Origin: Bacteroidaceae bacterium
GTDB lineage: Bacteria; Bacteroidota; Bacteroidia; Bacteroidales; Bacteroidaceae
NCBI GenBank assembly: GCA_017560125.1
Contig: JAFYOS010000004.1
Location: 104,977-168,976 of the forward strand
Length of the DNA stretch: 64,000 nt
Direction of reading: 5' to 3'
Below are positions 52,898-62,455 of the stretch, piece by piece. The position numbers and the translations under genes are program-made. Position 1 is the first letter of the stretch. Each line of letters starts with the position of its first letter. Below the pieces are notes generated by a model. That model had not been told where the DNA came from. It worked only from the letters and a program-made list of their open reading frames with translations, and ran no database searches.

Positions 52898-53740
52898 TTA
52901 TTTCTTGTATCTGATATTTGTTGTTCTACTGGTTGCTGCATTCAATGTATATTTCGTGGGGCTACCATCCGAGTCGAATTCCCATGTACCCTCGGGCAGG
53001 TGGGTGCTGCGACTGCCGAACATACCAAATGCTCCCAACTGGAATATTGCATAATTTGTCGATGCATTTGAAGGTATCAGACGCTCTGCGATATTATATC
53101 CGAAGAACGACGCGAAATCGAAATTCGTCTTGTTCACATATGGGCTATATATATACTCCTTCATGGTGCCTTCCATGGGTTCAATACCCTCAACCTGATA
53201 TGTTCTTACAAGGTTATTGAAACGGTCGTAGTCCAATGCAAATTCTCTTCCACCATCTTGATAGGCCTTCTTAAAGAGCAAGCCATTATATTCGCAATCG
53301 AATGTATCGAAATTCGCAAGAGTACCATTGGCATTGAATGCACCACGATATGTACCCTTCGATATCATATCCCAAGCGGGCTTGTTGGGATATACATCCT
53401 CTTTTGTATATTCCACCTTCAACGAAGCCTTGTTGTATATATACTTAGCCACCGATGTGCTATTGCACAACTGACCGCTATAGTAGTACTTCATGGTTCC
53501 GTTTATCTGCTTGATACGATTTTTTGCATCGTAAAGGAATTCGTACATCCACACATACTCCTTGCCGGCAGCATCAGTCACAACGGTAGTGATTGTTTCC
53601 ACCATTTTGGAATAGTTCTCGGGGGTGTAGTACGAAACGGCGGTATCGGCATTGTAGCCATCGTCCTCGCTGCAACCTGTTGCAAACAGGCCGAGCGCAA
53701 ACATGGCAACCATGCACAAAGTGTATCTAATCTTTTCCAT
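52898..53740 (-). CDS. Exported lipoprotein, unknown
   Basis: The 280-residue lipoprotein has a signal ending in FATGC (Cys23). The mature part is beta-rich with repeated Tyr-containing strands (WMYEFLYDAKNRIKQING, KYIYNKASLKVEYTK, FALDYDRFNNLVRTYQV), a pattern of YD-repeat-like or DUF4595-type Bacteroidota lipoproteins. It lies 8 bases after the UshA-like gene and is likely cotranscribed with it. Role unknown. Confidence 0.75.
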   Translation of the reverse strand: MEKIRYTLCMVAMFALGLFATGCSEDDGYNADTAVSYYTPENYSKMVETITTVVTDAAGKEYVWMYEFLYDAKNRIKQINGTMKYYYSGQLCNSTSVAKYIYNKASLKVEYTKEDVYPNKPAWDMISKGTYRGAFNANGTLANFDTFDCEYNGLLFKKAYQDGGREFALDYDRFNNLVRTYQVEGIEPMEGTMKEYIYSPYVNKTNFDFASFFGYNIAERLIPSNASTNYAIFQLGAFGMFGSRSTHLPEGTWEFDSDGSPTKYTLNAATSRTTNIRYKK

Positions 53741-53748
53741 ATCCTTTA

Positions 53749-55518
53749 TTATTTAATTGCAGGCATGAGAGCGGCGTCGTCAATCATTGCCTGGGGGAAA
53801 TAGACATCTGTGATTTTCTTCATCTCGTTCTCCTTGATATCCTTCATCCATGCAGCGGGCTGCAACGACCAGTTGTTCATGGGCTTCAGCTGCACGGTCT
53901 TGTTGGCTGTAAAATAGTCGAGAATGAGCTCGGTCAAATCCTTTTCACTGATAGCAACGATGCGTTTTCTCAGCTCGTGCTGCTTGATTTTTGCACCAAT
54001 GCTAAACGCCAAATTGGCATTCTGCAAGTAGTCGGCGCTAACAGCCACTGTGTATTCCTTGTCGAGCTTGAAGGGCTGTCCGTTTGCAAGGCCGAGTATC
54101 TGCAATTTGCCCTCGTCCTTTTTCTTGTTCACGTGCACGTTGTAGCGCAAGCCGGCAACCGATTCGAGCGATTTGCAGTTCTCCGAAAGACGTGTATTCT
54201 CTCTATTGTACTTCAACAAGTTGCCATTCTTCTTATATACATTCATGTAGTAACCCGAAAGGCTGTGGAGCAGCATGTCGTATATTTCGCTACCCTTCAT
54301 GGTCACTGTGTAGAGCTTGCCACCGACAGGATAGAAACGACGCATGTCGGCAATGCTTACCTCGCCATCCACGCATACCTCCTGTATTGTGTAGGGGTGA
54401 GCGATTGAAAGGTCGGCGCCGGTGTTCTGCAACTGCACTGCATGTACAATATCCACATAAGCCGAGGGGCCGAAGAGGGCATCAACAGCCTTCATTTCGC
54501 CCTTCACCGATGCAATTTTCTTGTTCACGCCCGATGCATATTCCTGCACTCGTGCACGCATAGCCTGAACATATTCCTTATCAGACGTTCTTGCAAGCAT
54601 CGATTTGATATCTACATTCACGCTCTTTTTCTCGATGCCGTTTTTGCCGCGAACGCCCGAGATAAGAACCTCAACTGCAAATGAGCCTCTGCGTCCGGGA
54701 GATGCCAAAACAACCTGCTTGCCATCGATGCTCTCGACGGTTCTTGAACGGCGCATACCGTCGTGTCCGCAAACAATAGCATCGAAACCGGCTACATTGC
54801 GTGCGATGGTCTGAGCCATATCCTCGCGCGATTTTGTGCGCTTCGATACCGACGATGCACCCATGTGCATAAGACCTATGATTACATCGGGGTTCTCGTT
54901 TTTCTTTATTTCGGCGATAGCATCGCGTGCAGTAGCCTCGCAGTCGGTGATTTTAAGGCCCTCCATCTGTGCAACAGAGAGATATGCCACAGCCTCCTCG
55001 GTGATGATGCCTACAAAAGCACACTTAACGCCATTACGCTCAACAACAGTATAGGGCTTGAACACGGGCTTGCCTGTCGCTGCATCGACCAGGTTGGCAC
55101 ACACCGCACTACCCTTCATTGCCTTAGCGTGACGGTTCAGCAAATCGCGGCCCTGTGAGAGCTCGCCCTCGCCAATACCATATACCTCGCAACCAAGAAG
55201 GTTCATAGCCTCGGCAGCGATGTTAACCTCGTTTTTCTCCAAGCGGTTCAGGTAGTAAGCCATAGGCCAACCTGCGAAGAGGTCGCCGTTATCTACAAAA
55301 ATCACATTCTCGTCGCCCAGCTCACCCTTTACCTCCTTCAGATAGTTGGCAATAAAGGTTAGACCATTGCGACTTTCCATCGCATTCTTAAAATCATACG
55401 AAAAGAGCGCACCCTCGAGGTCGGATGTAGCAACAACCGCCACCTTAACGCTCTCGGGCTGGCACGATGCCAAGAACATGGCAAAGACCATAGTCATCCA
55501 TAAATAGATACGTTTCAT
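53749..55518 (-). CDS. 5'-nucleotidase/UshA-like lipoprotein with lost metal ligands
   Basis: The 589-residue lipoprotein (LASC lipobox, Cys19) has a metallophosphatase-like N-terminal domain and a C-terminal 5'-nucleotidase domain (about 330-560, with YVDIVHAVQLQNTGADLSIAH). Active UshA relatives have D-x-H, GNHE, and GHTH motifs; here D33-x-E35 (TSDLEGALF), GEGE at 116-119 and GHDG at 251-254 stand in their place, so most metal ligands are gone, while DNGD (76-79) and H218 remain. It is probably not an active phosphatase. It is cotranscribed with the lipoprotein gene after it. Confidence 0.88.
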   Translation of the reverse strand: MKRIYLWMTMVFAMFLASCQPESVKVAVVATSDLEGALFSYDFKNAMESRNGLTFIANYLKEVKGELGDENVIFVDNGDLFAGWPMAYYLNRLEKNEVNIAAEAMNLLGCEVYGIGEGELSQGRDLLNRHAKAMKGSAVCANLVDAATGKPVFKPYTVVERNGVKCAFVGIITEEAVAYLSVAQMEGLKITDCEATARDAIAEIKKNENPDVIIGLMHMGASSVSKRTKSREDMAQTIARNVAGFDAIVCGHDGMRRSRTVESIDGKQVVLASPGRRGSFAVEVLISGVRGKNGIEKKSVNVDIKSMLARTSDKEYVQAMRARVQEYASGVNKKIASVKGEMKAVDALFGPSAYVDIVHAVQLQNTGADLSIAHPYTIQEVCVDGEVSIADMRRFYPVGGKLYTVTMKGSEIYDMLLHSLSGYYMNVYKKNGNLLKYNRENTRLSENCKSLESVAGLRYNVHVNKKKDEGKLQILGLANGQPFKLDKEYTVAVSADYLQNANLAFSIGAKIKQHELRKRIVAISEKDLTELILDYFTANKTVQLKPMNNWSLQPAAWMKDIKENEMKKITDVYFPQAMIDDAALMPAIK

Positions 55519-55609
55519 TTTGTCGTTGTTTATTTAATATTTATATACTCAATTGTTTCGAATTTCATTCACACCCACTGCGAGCGCAAAACAAAATTCC
55601 ACCAAATTG

Positions 55610-55640
55610 CAAAGATAATCACAAACTTCGGCAAAGCAAA
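55610..55640 (-). promoter_or_regulatory. Promoter of the UshA-like gene
   Basis: Minus strand TTTG (55640-55637), a 19-base spacer and TATCTTTG (55617-55610), about 90 bases before the start at 55518. Confidence 0.65.
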
Positions 55641-55748
55641 ATAATATCGGGCTTGCTTGAATAATTTTACTGCCTGATAAGAAGATTTTAGATATTTTAC
55701 GACGAAACCTGCAGGCGCAAATTTGTTTATAGGAGAAAAGCAGACGAC

Positions 55749-56669
55749 ATGGGATACATAGATTATTATAAAATCCTTGGAGTGGAGAAGAATGCCACAC
55801 AGCAGGAGATAAGAAAGGCCTATCGCAAACTGGCAAAAAAATATCACCCCGACCTGAACAAGGACGACGCGCATGCCCAGGAACATTTTCAGGCAATCAA
55901 CGAAGCAAACGAAGTGCTCAGCGACCCCGAAAAGCGCAAAAAATATGATGAGTATGGCGAAAACTGGAGGCATGCCGATGAATTCGAAGCACAGCGACAG
56001 CAATACAGCAGGCGCACGCAGAACGACAGCGACGCATTTGCCGGATATAGCTTCGGAGGATTCGGTGGCGGCGGTGGCGGGTTCAGCGATTTTTTCGAAG
56101 AGCTATTCGGCAGCCGTTTCGCCGGACGAAATGGTAGCAACACCCCACTGCGAGGCAGCGACTACTCTACCACATTGAGCATTCCACTGCGCGACACGCT
56201 TGTGACACACAAGCAGATAATAACCATCGACAAGAAAAATATTCGCATAACGATACCCGCCGGCATACCCGACGGGCAAAAAATACGCCTGAAGGGACAC
56301 GGTGCTCCAGCGCCTGCAAACGGCGAACCGGGCGACCTATATATCACATTTCACATAGAGGCCGACCCACGCTTCAGCCGCATGGTAAGTGACCTTCACT
56401 CGACCCACGAGATAACCCTCTACCAAGCCCTGCTCGGTGCCGAAATCGTTGTTCCCACCATCGATGGCAGTGCCAAGCTGCAGATAAAACCAGGAACGCA
56501 GCCCGATAGCAAATTGCGCCTTCGCGGCAAGGGCATGCCGATATATAAGGATGAAAAAATGCGCGGCGACCTTATCGTCACAATAAAAATAACCCTCCCC
56601 ACGCTCAATCAGCGCCAACAAGAGCTGCTGCGCGAAATGCAAAGGGCGGGCGACGGAGCTAATAATTAA
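55749..56669 (+). CDS. cbpA: DnaJ-class chaperone CbpA
   Basis: The 306-residue protein has an N-terminal J domain with HPDLNKDD (residues 1-68), a Gly-rich linker ([20 protein letters not shown]) and two C-terminal substrate-binding domains, but no zinc-finger domain, the arrangement of CbpA. It is a DnaJ paralogue of stress and stationary phase. The usual modulator CbpM is not downstream; instead the 3' end overlaps the convergent thiN gene by 11 bases. Confidence 0.93.
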   Translation: MGYIDYYKILGVEKNATQQEIRKAYRKLAKKYHPDLNKDDAHAQEHFQAINEANEVLSDPEKRKKYDEYGENWRHADEFEAQRQQYSRRTQNDSDAFAGYSFGGFGGGGGGFSDFFEELFGSRFAGRNGSNTPLRGSDYSTTLSIPLRDTLVTHKQIITIDKKNIRITIPAGIPDGQKIRLKGHGAPAPANGEPGDLYITFHIEADPRFSRMVSDLHSTHEITLYQALLGAEIVVPTIDGSAKLQIKPGTQPDSKLRLRGKGMPIYKDEKMRGDLIVTIKITLPTLNQRQQELLREMQRAGDGANN

Positions 56670-57285
56670 AAAAGAGCAGATACTCGCCCTGAGCATGAAT
56701 GGTGACACTGTCGCCCGTACATTCATTCAGAGTACCCTGCCACCAGTTCTTGAAATCGTAAATGGGATAGAGCAACCCTTCGGCGCTCAACGCATTAGCC
56801 GTAATGCAGAAGATCGACAACTGCTGTCCCTTGCGACAGCGGTGTATCGTCGTGCCACTGCATGGCACAAAGACACCATAGTCGGTAAACGAGCAGACCT
56901 CGGCACCCATACGAGCATACTCGACAAGCAGACTGACATTGCCAATGGTGTGATCCTCGCGATGGCCGGTAGCACCCACAATGGCTATACGACGTTTGCC
57001 CTGCGCCATCAGGAAGCGCACAGCCTTCGTCTGATCGTTGCTCTCCTGCTCGTTTATTACATGCAGAATGGATACATATTTTTCGCGATTGGCTACACTT
57101 ATCGAGTCGCCATCACCCACGATGGCATCAGGGGTATGGCCAAGCGAGATATAGTGGTCGGCTGCGCCATCGCAACAAACAACATACTTGGCGCCATGTA
57201 GCACCTCGAGCGGCTGCGAAGCTGTCGGGTAGTCGCCACCGGCAAGCACCACTGCATCGAATACATAATCGTTCATTTTATCCAT
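56659..57285 (-). CDS. thiN: Thiamine pyrophosphokinase
   Basis: ThiN converts thiamine and ATP directly into TPP, the step needed after uptake of free thiamine. The 208-residue protein has [61 protein letters not shown], and [12 protein letters not shown], all typical of TPK. It overlaps the pnuT stop by eight bases and is the last gene of the riboswitch-controlled uptake operon. Confidence 0.95.
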   Translation of the reverse strand: MDKMNDYVFDAVVLAGGDYPTASQPLEVLHGAKYVVCCDGAADHYISLGHTPDAIVGDGDSISVANREKYVSILHVINEQESNDQTKAVRFLMAQGKRRIAIVGATGHREDHTIGNVSLLVEYARMGAEVCSFTDYGVFVPCSGTTIHRCRKGQQLSIFCITANALSAEGLLYPIYDFKNWWQGTLNECTGDSVTIHAQGEYLLFFNY

Positions 57286-57853
57286 GCTGCATCATTTTTT
57301 TCCATTTACGGTAGCCAAAGATAGCTATAATTGCATAAACAGCATATAGCAAGGCCGTAAAATAGAGCTCCTTATAAATATATAGTGCCGAACTGGCCAC
57401 ATCGACCACACACCACACCCACCACTGCTCTATGTACTTGCGAGCGAGCATCCACATTCCCACGATGCTCAATGCGGTGGTAAACGAATCGGCAAGGGGC
57501 ACGGTGCTGTCGGTGTAATTTATCAGTATCCATGCAATGAACAGTTGGGCAACGATATATGCCACCGCAATGCGTGGCCACACACGCTTGGGAGCGTGGC
57601 TGATTGGCAGCTCGCCCACATCAAGCTTTTCACCCCACAGGCGGAAGCCCGTTTTCCATGCCAACCATCCATAGAGCGCAATCAGCAGATAGTATATATT
57701 TATACCGAAATCGGCATAGAGCCCTGCATCATAGTATATGAAAATGTATATTGCGGGCATCACAATGCCGGCAATCCACAGATAGATGCTGGCACGATAT
57801 TCAAGCCACAGGTAGATAACGCCTACCACCGTTCCCAAAAGTTCAAGTGTCAT
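57278..57853 (-). CDS. pnuT: PnuC-family transporter, probable thiamine transporter PnuT
   Basis: The 191-residue inner-membrane protein has about seven transmembrane helices and the PnuC-type substrate region QWWVWCVVDVASSALYIYKELYFTALLYAVYAIIAIFGYRKW (in parts: QWWVWCVVDVASSALY, ALLYAVYAIIAIFGYRKW). PnuC transporters move vitamins by metabolic trapping after phosphorylation. Its operon with a TonB receptor, thiN and a TPP riboswitch identifies thiamine rather than nicotinamide riboside as the substrate. Confidence 0.92.
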   Translation of the reverse strand: MTLELLGTVVGVIYLWLEYRASIYLWIAGIVMPAIYIFIYYDAGLYADFGINIYYLLIALYGWLAWKTGFRLWGEKLDVGELPISHAPKRVWPRIAVAYIVAQLFIAWILINYTDSTVPLADSFTTALSIVGMWMLARKYIEQWWVWCVVDVASSALYIYKELYFTALLYAVYAIIAIFGYRKWKKMMQHG

Positions 57854-57865
57854 GTTCTATATTTT

Positions 57866-60097
57866 CTAAAAATCTATACTAATGTGTCCCAATATATTCG
57901 TTCCGGCCTGCGCGGCATATCCGGCATAGTTGTAGCGATGGCGCGTGCCATCGCTGTCGGTGTAGTAACCACTGCCGGCATAACCATTGCTCTCGTACTG
58001 CTCGTTGAACAGGTTGTATATGGTGGCACCAACGGTGATGCTCTTCACCCCGCGTAGTGCAAAGGTATAGGCCATGTGCAGATTGCTCACAAAGTAGGCA
58101 TCGAGGCAGTGCTCGCGCTGCTGTGCATTGCTCATATACTGTCTGCTCACATAGTTCGACTGCATCGACAGATCGAAGCCCTTATGTTTGTACGAAAATG
58201 TATTGTTCACTATAATATCGGGCGAAAAAGATATGCGCGTGCTACCATGCTTTACTTCCCATCGCTCATAGGTATCGTCGTCATAGAGCACCTCGGTGAA
58301 ATTCTTTATGCGGTTGCGACTGAAGGTGGCATTGGCATTCCACCCGAAGCCCGAGGGCAGTTCCACACCCGCCATCAGTTCAATGCCGGCGCGATAGCTG
58401 TCGGGGATATTGGCGGCAAGCGGTTCGCCTATCTCGTTGAGCTCGCCGGTAAGCACCAGCTGGTCCTTGTAGCTCATATAATAAAGGTTCGCACCCGCGC
58501 TCACACAGCCGTCGGCAAACGAGTAGCCAAGCTCGTAGTCGGTGAGCTTTTCGTATGTTGGATGCTCGTCGAGCTTGCCATCGGTGTAGTTGTTGCGGGT
58601 GGGCTCCTTGTGGGCCACGCTCACCGATGTAAAGAGGCGGTTCTTCGCATCAATCTGCCACGAAACGCCGGCCTTCGGGTTGAAAAAATCGAACACCTCG
58701 TCAATGGCCAAGTTTTGCGGGGCGGCAGCAGCATCGTTCCATTTATCGTTGTAGCCATCTATTTTGTAATCGATGTGACGATACTGCAGGTCGCCATACA
58801 CATTGAGCCCCGGTGCTAGGCGATAGTCGCCCTTCAGATAGATATTTGCATCGTTCTTGGCGCCCACGTTGCGATAATATTCGTGGTCGGGAGCAAGCTC
58901 GCCTATATAGTTCTTCACCCACAGCACCTGACCGAAATGGCGACCATAGTAGCGATTGGCACCACCACCCAACGAGGTGCTCAGTCGCTCGTCCTTGTAG
59001 TTGAGCGAGAAGACAGCCCCACCAAAATGGTTATCCATAGCCTTGCGGCGTATAAGGTCGCTTCTTTTCACTTCGGCACCATCGAGCACAAAGGGTTGCA
59101 GAGCATATTCCATCAGTTTGCGGTCGCCCTTGTACTCGCGATAATAGCCGTCGCCCTTGGTATAGTGAAGGCCGGCGCTCATGCTCCACTCGTCATCGAA
59201 ATGATGGTCGGCCAGAAGCTGCCAGTTCTTCTGCACATAGTTATCGGTCTGCCCGTCGTAGTAGTGAGCCTTGCCATCGGCATCGGTGAACATATAGCCA
59301 CAGCTGTTGTAGCGACGCCCATACAGCTTCATCTCCTCCTTGGTGGCATAGTTCCATGCATGGTAGGTTTCCTCGTTGCCCGCAAAATTTATAAGGCGCA
59401 ACGTGGTGTTGCCACCGTAATAAGCACCCTGGATATAGTAGGAATAGAGGTTGGTGGAAGCACGTTCTATATATCCGTCGCTACCGATATTCGAAACCCT
59501 CACATCGAGTGCCCAATGGTCGCCAAGCAATCCCGTACCGGCACGCAGCGTCTCTTTGTGAGTGCCGAACGAGCCGGCCGAACCGCTGAAGCCCGCATAG
59601 GGCAACGTATTGAATTCGCTTGTCTGCATGTTGATGCTGGCGCCGAATGCACCCGCACCATTGGTCGATGTGCCCGCACCGCGCTGTATCTGCACGTCCT
59701 TCACCGACGAGGCAATATCGGGGATATTCACCCAGAAAACCGTGTGGCTTTCGGCGTCGTTCACAGGAATGCCATTGGCCGTTACATTTATTCGTGTGGC
59801 ATCGGTGCCACGTATGCGAAGGCTTGTATAGCCTATTCCCGCACCCGCATCGCTTGTGACCACAGCCGCCGGTGTCATTTTCATCAGGTAGGGGAAATCC
59901 ACGCCCGTATTGTGGCGTTTCAGTTCCTCGCGGCCAATGTTCGTATAGGCCACAGGGGTGGTTTTTGTCGCTCTTATCGACATTATCTCCACCTCCTGCA
60001 AACTGCTGTGCAGGCTGTCACTCGCACTCTCTTGTGCGGCAATCAGCGAAGGCAAGGCCACCATCACTAGGTAGCCAAGCAATGTTCTTTTTTTCAT
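57866..60097 (-). CDS. TonB-dependent outer-membrane receptor, probable thiamine receptor
   Basis: The 743-residue outer-membrane protein has a signal peptide (MKKRTLLGYLVMVALPSLIAAQ), a plug domain (about 40-165: YTSLRIRGTDATRINVTANG, VNDAESHTVFWVNIPDIASS, VQIQRGAGTSTNGAGAFGASI) and a beta-barrel ending in GHISIDF. It carries no carboxypeptidase-like N-terminal extension, so it is not of the SusC type. The TPP riboswitch and pnuT-thiN downstream point to thiamine transport across the outer membrane. Start at ATG 60097, not a TTG upstream. Confidence 0.9.
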   Translation of the reverse strand: MKKRTLLGYLVMVALPSLIAAQESASDSLHSSLQEVEIMSIRATKTTPVAYTNIGREELKRHNTGVDFPYLMKMTPAAVVTSDAGAGIGYTSLRIRGTDATRINVTANGIPVNDAESHTVFWVNIPDIASSVKDVQIQRGAGTSTNGAGAFGASINMQTSEFNTLPYAGFSGSAGSFGTHKETLRAGTGLLGDHWALDVRVSNIGSDGYIERASTNLYSYYIQGAYYGGNTTLRLINFAGNEETYHAWNYATKEEMKLYGRRYNSCGYMFTDADGKAHYYDGQTDNYVQKNWQLLADHHFDDEWSMSAGLHYTKGDGYYREYKGDRKLMEYALQPFVLDGAEVKRSDLIRRKAMDNHFGGAVFSLNYKDERLSTSLGGGANRYYGRHFGQVLWVKNYIGELAPDHEYYRNVGAKNDANIYLKGDYRLAPGLNVYGDLQYRHIDYKIDGYNDKWNDAAAAPQNLAIDEVFDFFNPKAGVSWQIDAKNRLFTSVSVAHKEPTRNNYTDGKLDEHPTYEKLTDYELGYSFADGCVSAGANLYYMSYKDQLVLTGELNEIGEPLAANIPDSYRAGIELMAGVELPSGFGWNANATFSRNRIKNFTEVLYDDDTYERWEVKHGSTRISFSPDIIVNNTFSYKHKGFDLSMQSNYVSRQYMSNAQQREHCLDAYFVSNLHMAYTFALRGVKSITVGATIYNLFNEQYESNGYAGSGYYTDSDGTRHRYNYAGYAAQAGTNILGHISIDF

Positions 60098-60135
60098 TGC
60101 AATTTCCAATTTCGTAGAGCCGGGGATAAAAAAAT

Positions 60136-60177
60136 AAAATCCTCATGCTCTGTTGTTAAACAGAAAATGGGGATTTT
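60136..60177 (-). terminator. Riboswitch-controlled terminator before the TonB receptor gene
   Basis: Arms AAAATCC/GGATTTT (60136-60142 with 60171-60177), an inner CTGTT/AACAG stem, then on the minus strand a T run (TTTTATTTTTTT). It sits between the TPP riboswitch and the start codon, so it probably is the expression platform that stops transcription when TPP is bound. Confidence 0.75.
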
Positions 60178-60214
60178 TCCTGCATCGCCTATATAAATTG
60201 GAATGTGTATATAA

Positions 60215-60292
60215 GCTATTCCCTACGCCGGCATTACCCGGATCAGGTTCTTGGGTATGATCTCAGCCCATGTCTTAAGGCACCCCGTAATG
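60215..60292 (-). promoter_or_regulatory. TPP riboswitch (THI element) of the thiamine uptake operon
   Basis: The minus strand contains CGGGGTGCC, GGGCTGAGATCATACCC, AACCTGATCCGGGTAATGCC and GGCGTAGGGAA in canonical order; nearly identical to the Rfam-type consensus. It controls the TonB receptor-pnuT-thiN operon. Confidence 0.97.
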
Positions 60293-60302
60293 AAATCAGC
60301 GG

Positions 60303-60333
60303 CAAATTTACATCAAACAGCCATAACCACAAA
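60303..60333 (-). promoter_or_regulatory. Promoter of the thiamine uptake operon
   Basis: Minus strand TTTG (60333-60330), a 19-base spacer and TAAATTTG (60310-60303). The transcript would start about 3 to 5 bases before the riboswitch. Confidence 0.7.
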
Positions 60334-60382
60334 GAAAACATCTCTTTTTTTATTCGTAATCAAGCCTAAAGGTCGTCTGCCG

Positions 60383-60847
60383 TCAGTTGAACATGGCCAT
60401 ATATATATTCAGATAACAGGCAAAAAAGAGCCACAGCAGATAGGGCAGAAAAAAGTAGGCTACCTTTCTCTCGACCAGAAAAGCTCCGAAAAAATAGGCC
60501 AACGCCATGACGACAAGCATAAACAGCACTGCCACTCCGAGCGTTACGCTCTGCATGGTAAAGAAGCAGAAGCTCCACAACAGATTGAAAAACAGCTGCA
60601 CCACGAACAACGCCAACAGCAACCGCTTTGTGATATTGTTACCGGCCAGCAGCAGTCCCGCCGAAATGCCTATAAGCACATACAGAATGCTCCACACCAC
60701 GGCGAACACCCACCCCGGAGGGGTAAGCGGCGCCTTGTTCAGCGTAGGATACCATGTCGCCAACGATTCGGCCTGCAACAAATTTGATAGGTAGCCCACA
60801 AAAAGGCAGACGGCTACCGACAGTGCAATAGAAATACTCTTGCTCAT
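60383..60847 (-). CDS. tspO: TspO/MBR family membrane protein
   Basis: The 154-residue protein has five transmembrane helices and the TspO motifs WYPTLNKAPLTPPGWVFAVVWSILYVLIGIS, VVQLFFNLLWSFCFF and YLLWLFFACYLNIYMAMFN. TspO proteins bind porphyrins and cholesterol-like ligands and are linked to stress. Bacterial members often act in tetrapyrrole or oxidative-stress responses. It stands alone. Confidence 0.93.
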   Translation of the reverse strand: MSKSISIALSVAVCLFVGYLSNLLQAESLATWYPTLNKAPLTPPGWVFAVVWSILYVLIGISAGLLLAGNNITKRLLLALFVVQLFFNLLWSFCFFTMQSVTLGVAVLFMLVVMALAYFFGAFLVERKVAYFFLPYLLWLFFACYLNIYMAMFN

Positions 60848-60913
60848 ATTGTCAATTATTACAAATATTATTAAACGACAAACACGCCAAAAGCAAGAAA
60901 TGTTTCGCGGAAA

Positions 60914-60944
60914 TTGTAGAAAACGGCGTTAATGCTTACCTTTA
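60914..60944 (+). promoter_or_regulatory. Promoter of the 60965 gene
   Basis: TTG (60914-60916), a 20-base spacer and TACCTTTA (60937-60944), one base from consensus. The -7 element ends 20 bases before the ATG at 60965. Confidence 0.55.
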
Positions 60945-60964
60945 CAACGAAAAACAAAAAGCAT

Positions 60965-61525
60965 ATGATAAACAAAGAATATCTCGACTGTTTCGAAAGC
61001 AAGCTCACCGACGAACTGCTGCGCTTGTGCACATCCTATAAAATGCTCGAAGGCACCCTGCTTGCCACCGACGACATCGACAACCATTGGAACACCCTTG
61101 CTCCGGAATATATTGCCGACGCCGTCAAGGAGATTAACGACTACCCCACCGTATCGGTTGCATGGGCCGCATACCTGGGATTGGCCACCGCATGGGGTTG
61201 GGACAGCGATTGGACAGAATTTACGAAGCGCGAATACAAATCGTTCTATGGCGAACAGGGCTTCGACGATATGGACGAACATATATTGCAGAACATTCTC
61301 AGCATCGGGCTCCAGAGCAAAGAGGCCGAAGATTTGGAGGCAATGATACGCCGTTGTGCCCAAACAGCAGTAAATATCATCCGGCACGAACAGGTGGAGC
61401 CACAGAGCCCCACAGCGTTCTACATATTCACCCGCGCGGCAAAAGTGATGTTCCGCATCGGGGCAGCAATCGAGCTGAAACGATTGGGCTACAAATTCGA
61501 AAAAGTAGATCTTCCCACCTGCTAA
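60965..61525 (+). CDS. Conserved hypothetical protein
   Basis: The 186-residue protein is acidic and mostly helical with many Trp in the middle (ATAWGWDSDWTEF, YKSFYGEQGFDDMDEHILQNI). No signal peptide and no catalytic motif. The start at 60965 is supported by the promoter. Convergent with the lipoprotein gene at 61580, with a shared terminator between. I do not recognise a family with confidence. Confidence 0.75.
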   Translation: MINKEYLDCFESKLTDELLRLCTSYKMLEGTLLATDDIDNHWNTLAPEYIADAVKEINDYPTVSVAWAAYLGLATAWGWDSDWTEFTKREYKSFYGEQGFDDMDEHILQNILSIGLQSKEAEDLEAMIRRCAQTAVNIIRHEQVEPQSPTAFYIFTRAAKVMFRIGAAIELKRLGYKFEKVDLPTC

Positions 61526-61537
61526 ACAGAAAAAGAG

Positions 61538-61573
61538 AGAACCTGCAACGAAGCACTATTCATTGCAGGTTCT
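61538..61573. terminator. Bidirectional terminator
   Basis: A perfect 11-pair stem (61538-61548 with 61563-61573) around a 14-base loop between convergent genes; plus-strand flank ACTATTTTAA. Confidence 0.8.
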
Positions 61574-61579
61574 ACTATT

Positions 61580-62305
61580 TTAATTGCCACCCTCGGCCAA
61601 CGGCATATCCGAAGAATAATTCAGCTGAACGACGGGGACTATCACATCTTTGAACACCCCGTTGCTGAACAGCAACGTATCAATACGCACATTGCCGCTT
61701 CTGTTTTCCGCGAAGTGCAGTTTCACATAGGTAATATGCGGCTCTGCGCTCACCCACTCACCCGAAGCAATCGACACATTATACGTAGTGGGCTTGGTCA
61801 ACACCAGCGTCGTGTCGCCCGGCTCGCTGAACATATACACAACCTTGTGATTGAAATAAAATTTATCGCCATCGCCATAAAAAGGCGAAGCACATCTCAC
61901 ATTCACCCGTCCCGACAAGCTATCTACTTTATCTACAAAAAGACGAGTGAAGAGCGCGCCGTCATCCACCTTGCTACCTATCACATAGCCATATCCGGCC
62001 TTCAGCCTATCGCTCGTTTTATTCCACGGCGAGGTGGGAACGCGGGTCACATATATGAGCCCGTCGCGTTTACCGGCGGTCGAAAAAAAGAGATTTTCGC
62101 CCTTCATGCAGCCACCCTCATCAAGCGTCACATTGTTCGTCGAGCCATCGAGCGAAAGCCCCTTTCCCGGTTCCATTACATATGTCCGTGTACCATCGGG
62201 GTCAGCGGGAATATCGGGGGCGTTACTCGAACCGCCGCCATCGTTGCCACACGCCGACAACAGCCCGGCAACAGCCAACAGAAAAATATGGTTTAATATC
62301 TTCAT
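61580..62305 (-). CDS. Exported lipoprotein (DUF5036-like)
   Basis: The 241-residue lipoprotein has LLSAC (Cys19) followed by a Gly/Ser-rich linker. The mature body begins YVMEPGKGLSLDGSTNNVTL and has beta-rich segments (GLIYVTRVPTSPWNK, KFYFNHKVVYMFSEPGDTTLVL). I recall DUF5036 proteins of this type in Bacteroides but am not certain. The start is taken at ATG 62305 rather than a GTG upstream. Role unknown. Confidence 0.7.
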   Translation of the reverse strand: MKILNHIFLLAVAGLLSACGNDGGGSSNAPDIPADPDGTRTYVMEPGKGLSLDGSTNNVTLDEGGCMKGENLFFSTAGKRDGLIYVTRVPTSPWNKTSDRLKAGYGYVIGSKVDDGALFTRLFVDKVDSLSGRVNVRCASPFYGDGDKFYFNHKVVYMFSEPGDTTLVLTKPTTYNVSIASGEWVSAEPHITYVKLHFAENRSGNVRIDTLLFSNGVFKDVIVPVVQLNYSSDMPLAEGGN

Positions 62306-62405
62306 ATCGCACAAATCCTAATAGACGCGAATATAGCAACATTTTATCTATTGCGCAACCTATTATGTTTTTTTAAGCAACAGCCGGCAACGGGTATAAA
62401 AAAAA

Positions 62406-62435
62406 CATCGCCACAGTCTGTTGACCGTGGCGATG
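62406..62435 (-). terminator. Terminator of hppA
   Basis: A 9-pair stem (62406-62414 with 62427-62435) with a 12-base loop, followed on the minus strand by TTTTTTTT. It lies 20 bases after the hppA stop. Confidence 0.9.
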
Positions 62436-62455
62436 CGTGTAATTTATGCAAAATC

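Noticed and set aside
58883-60070. Long open frame (395 codons) on the plus strand inside the TonB receptor gene
   Set aside because: Antisense shadow of a well-supported outer-membrane receptor; the translation has no domain and no plausible start.
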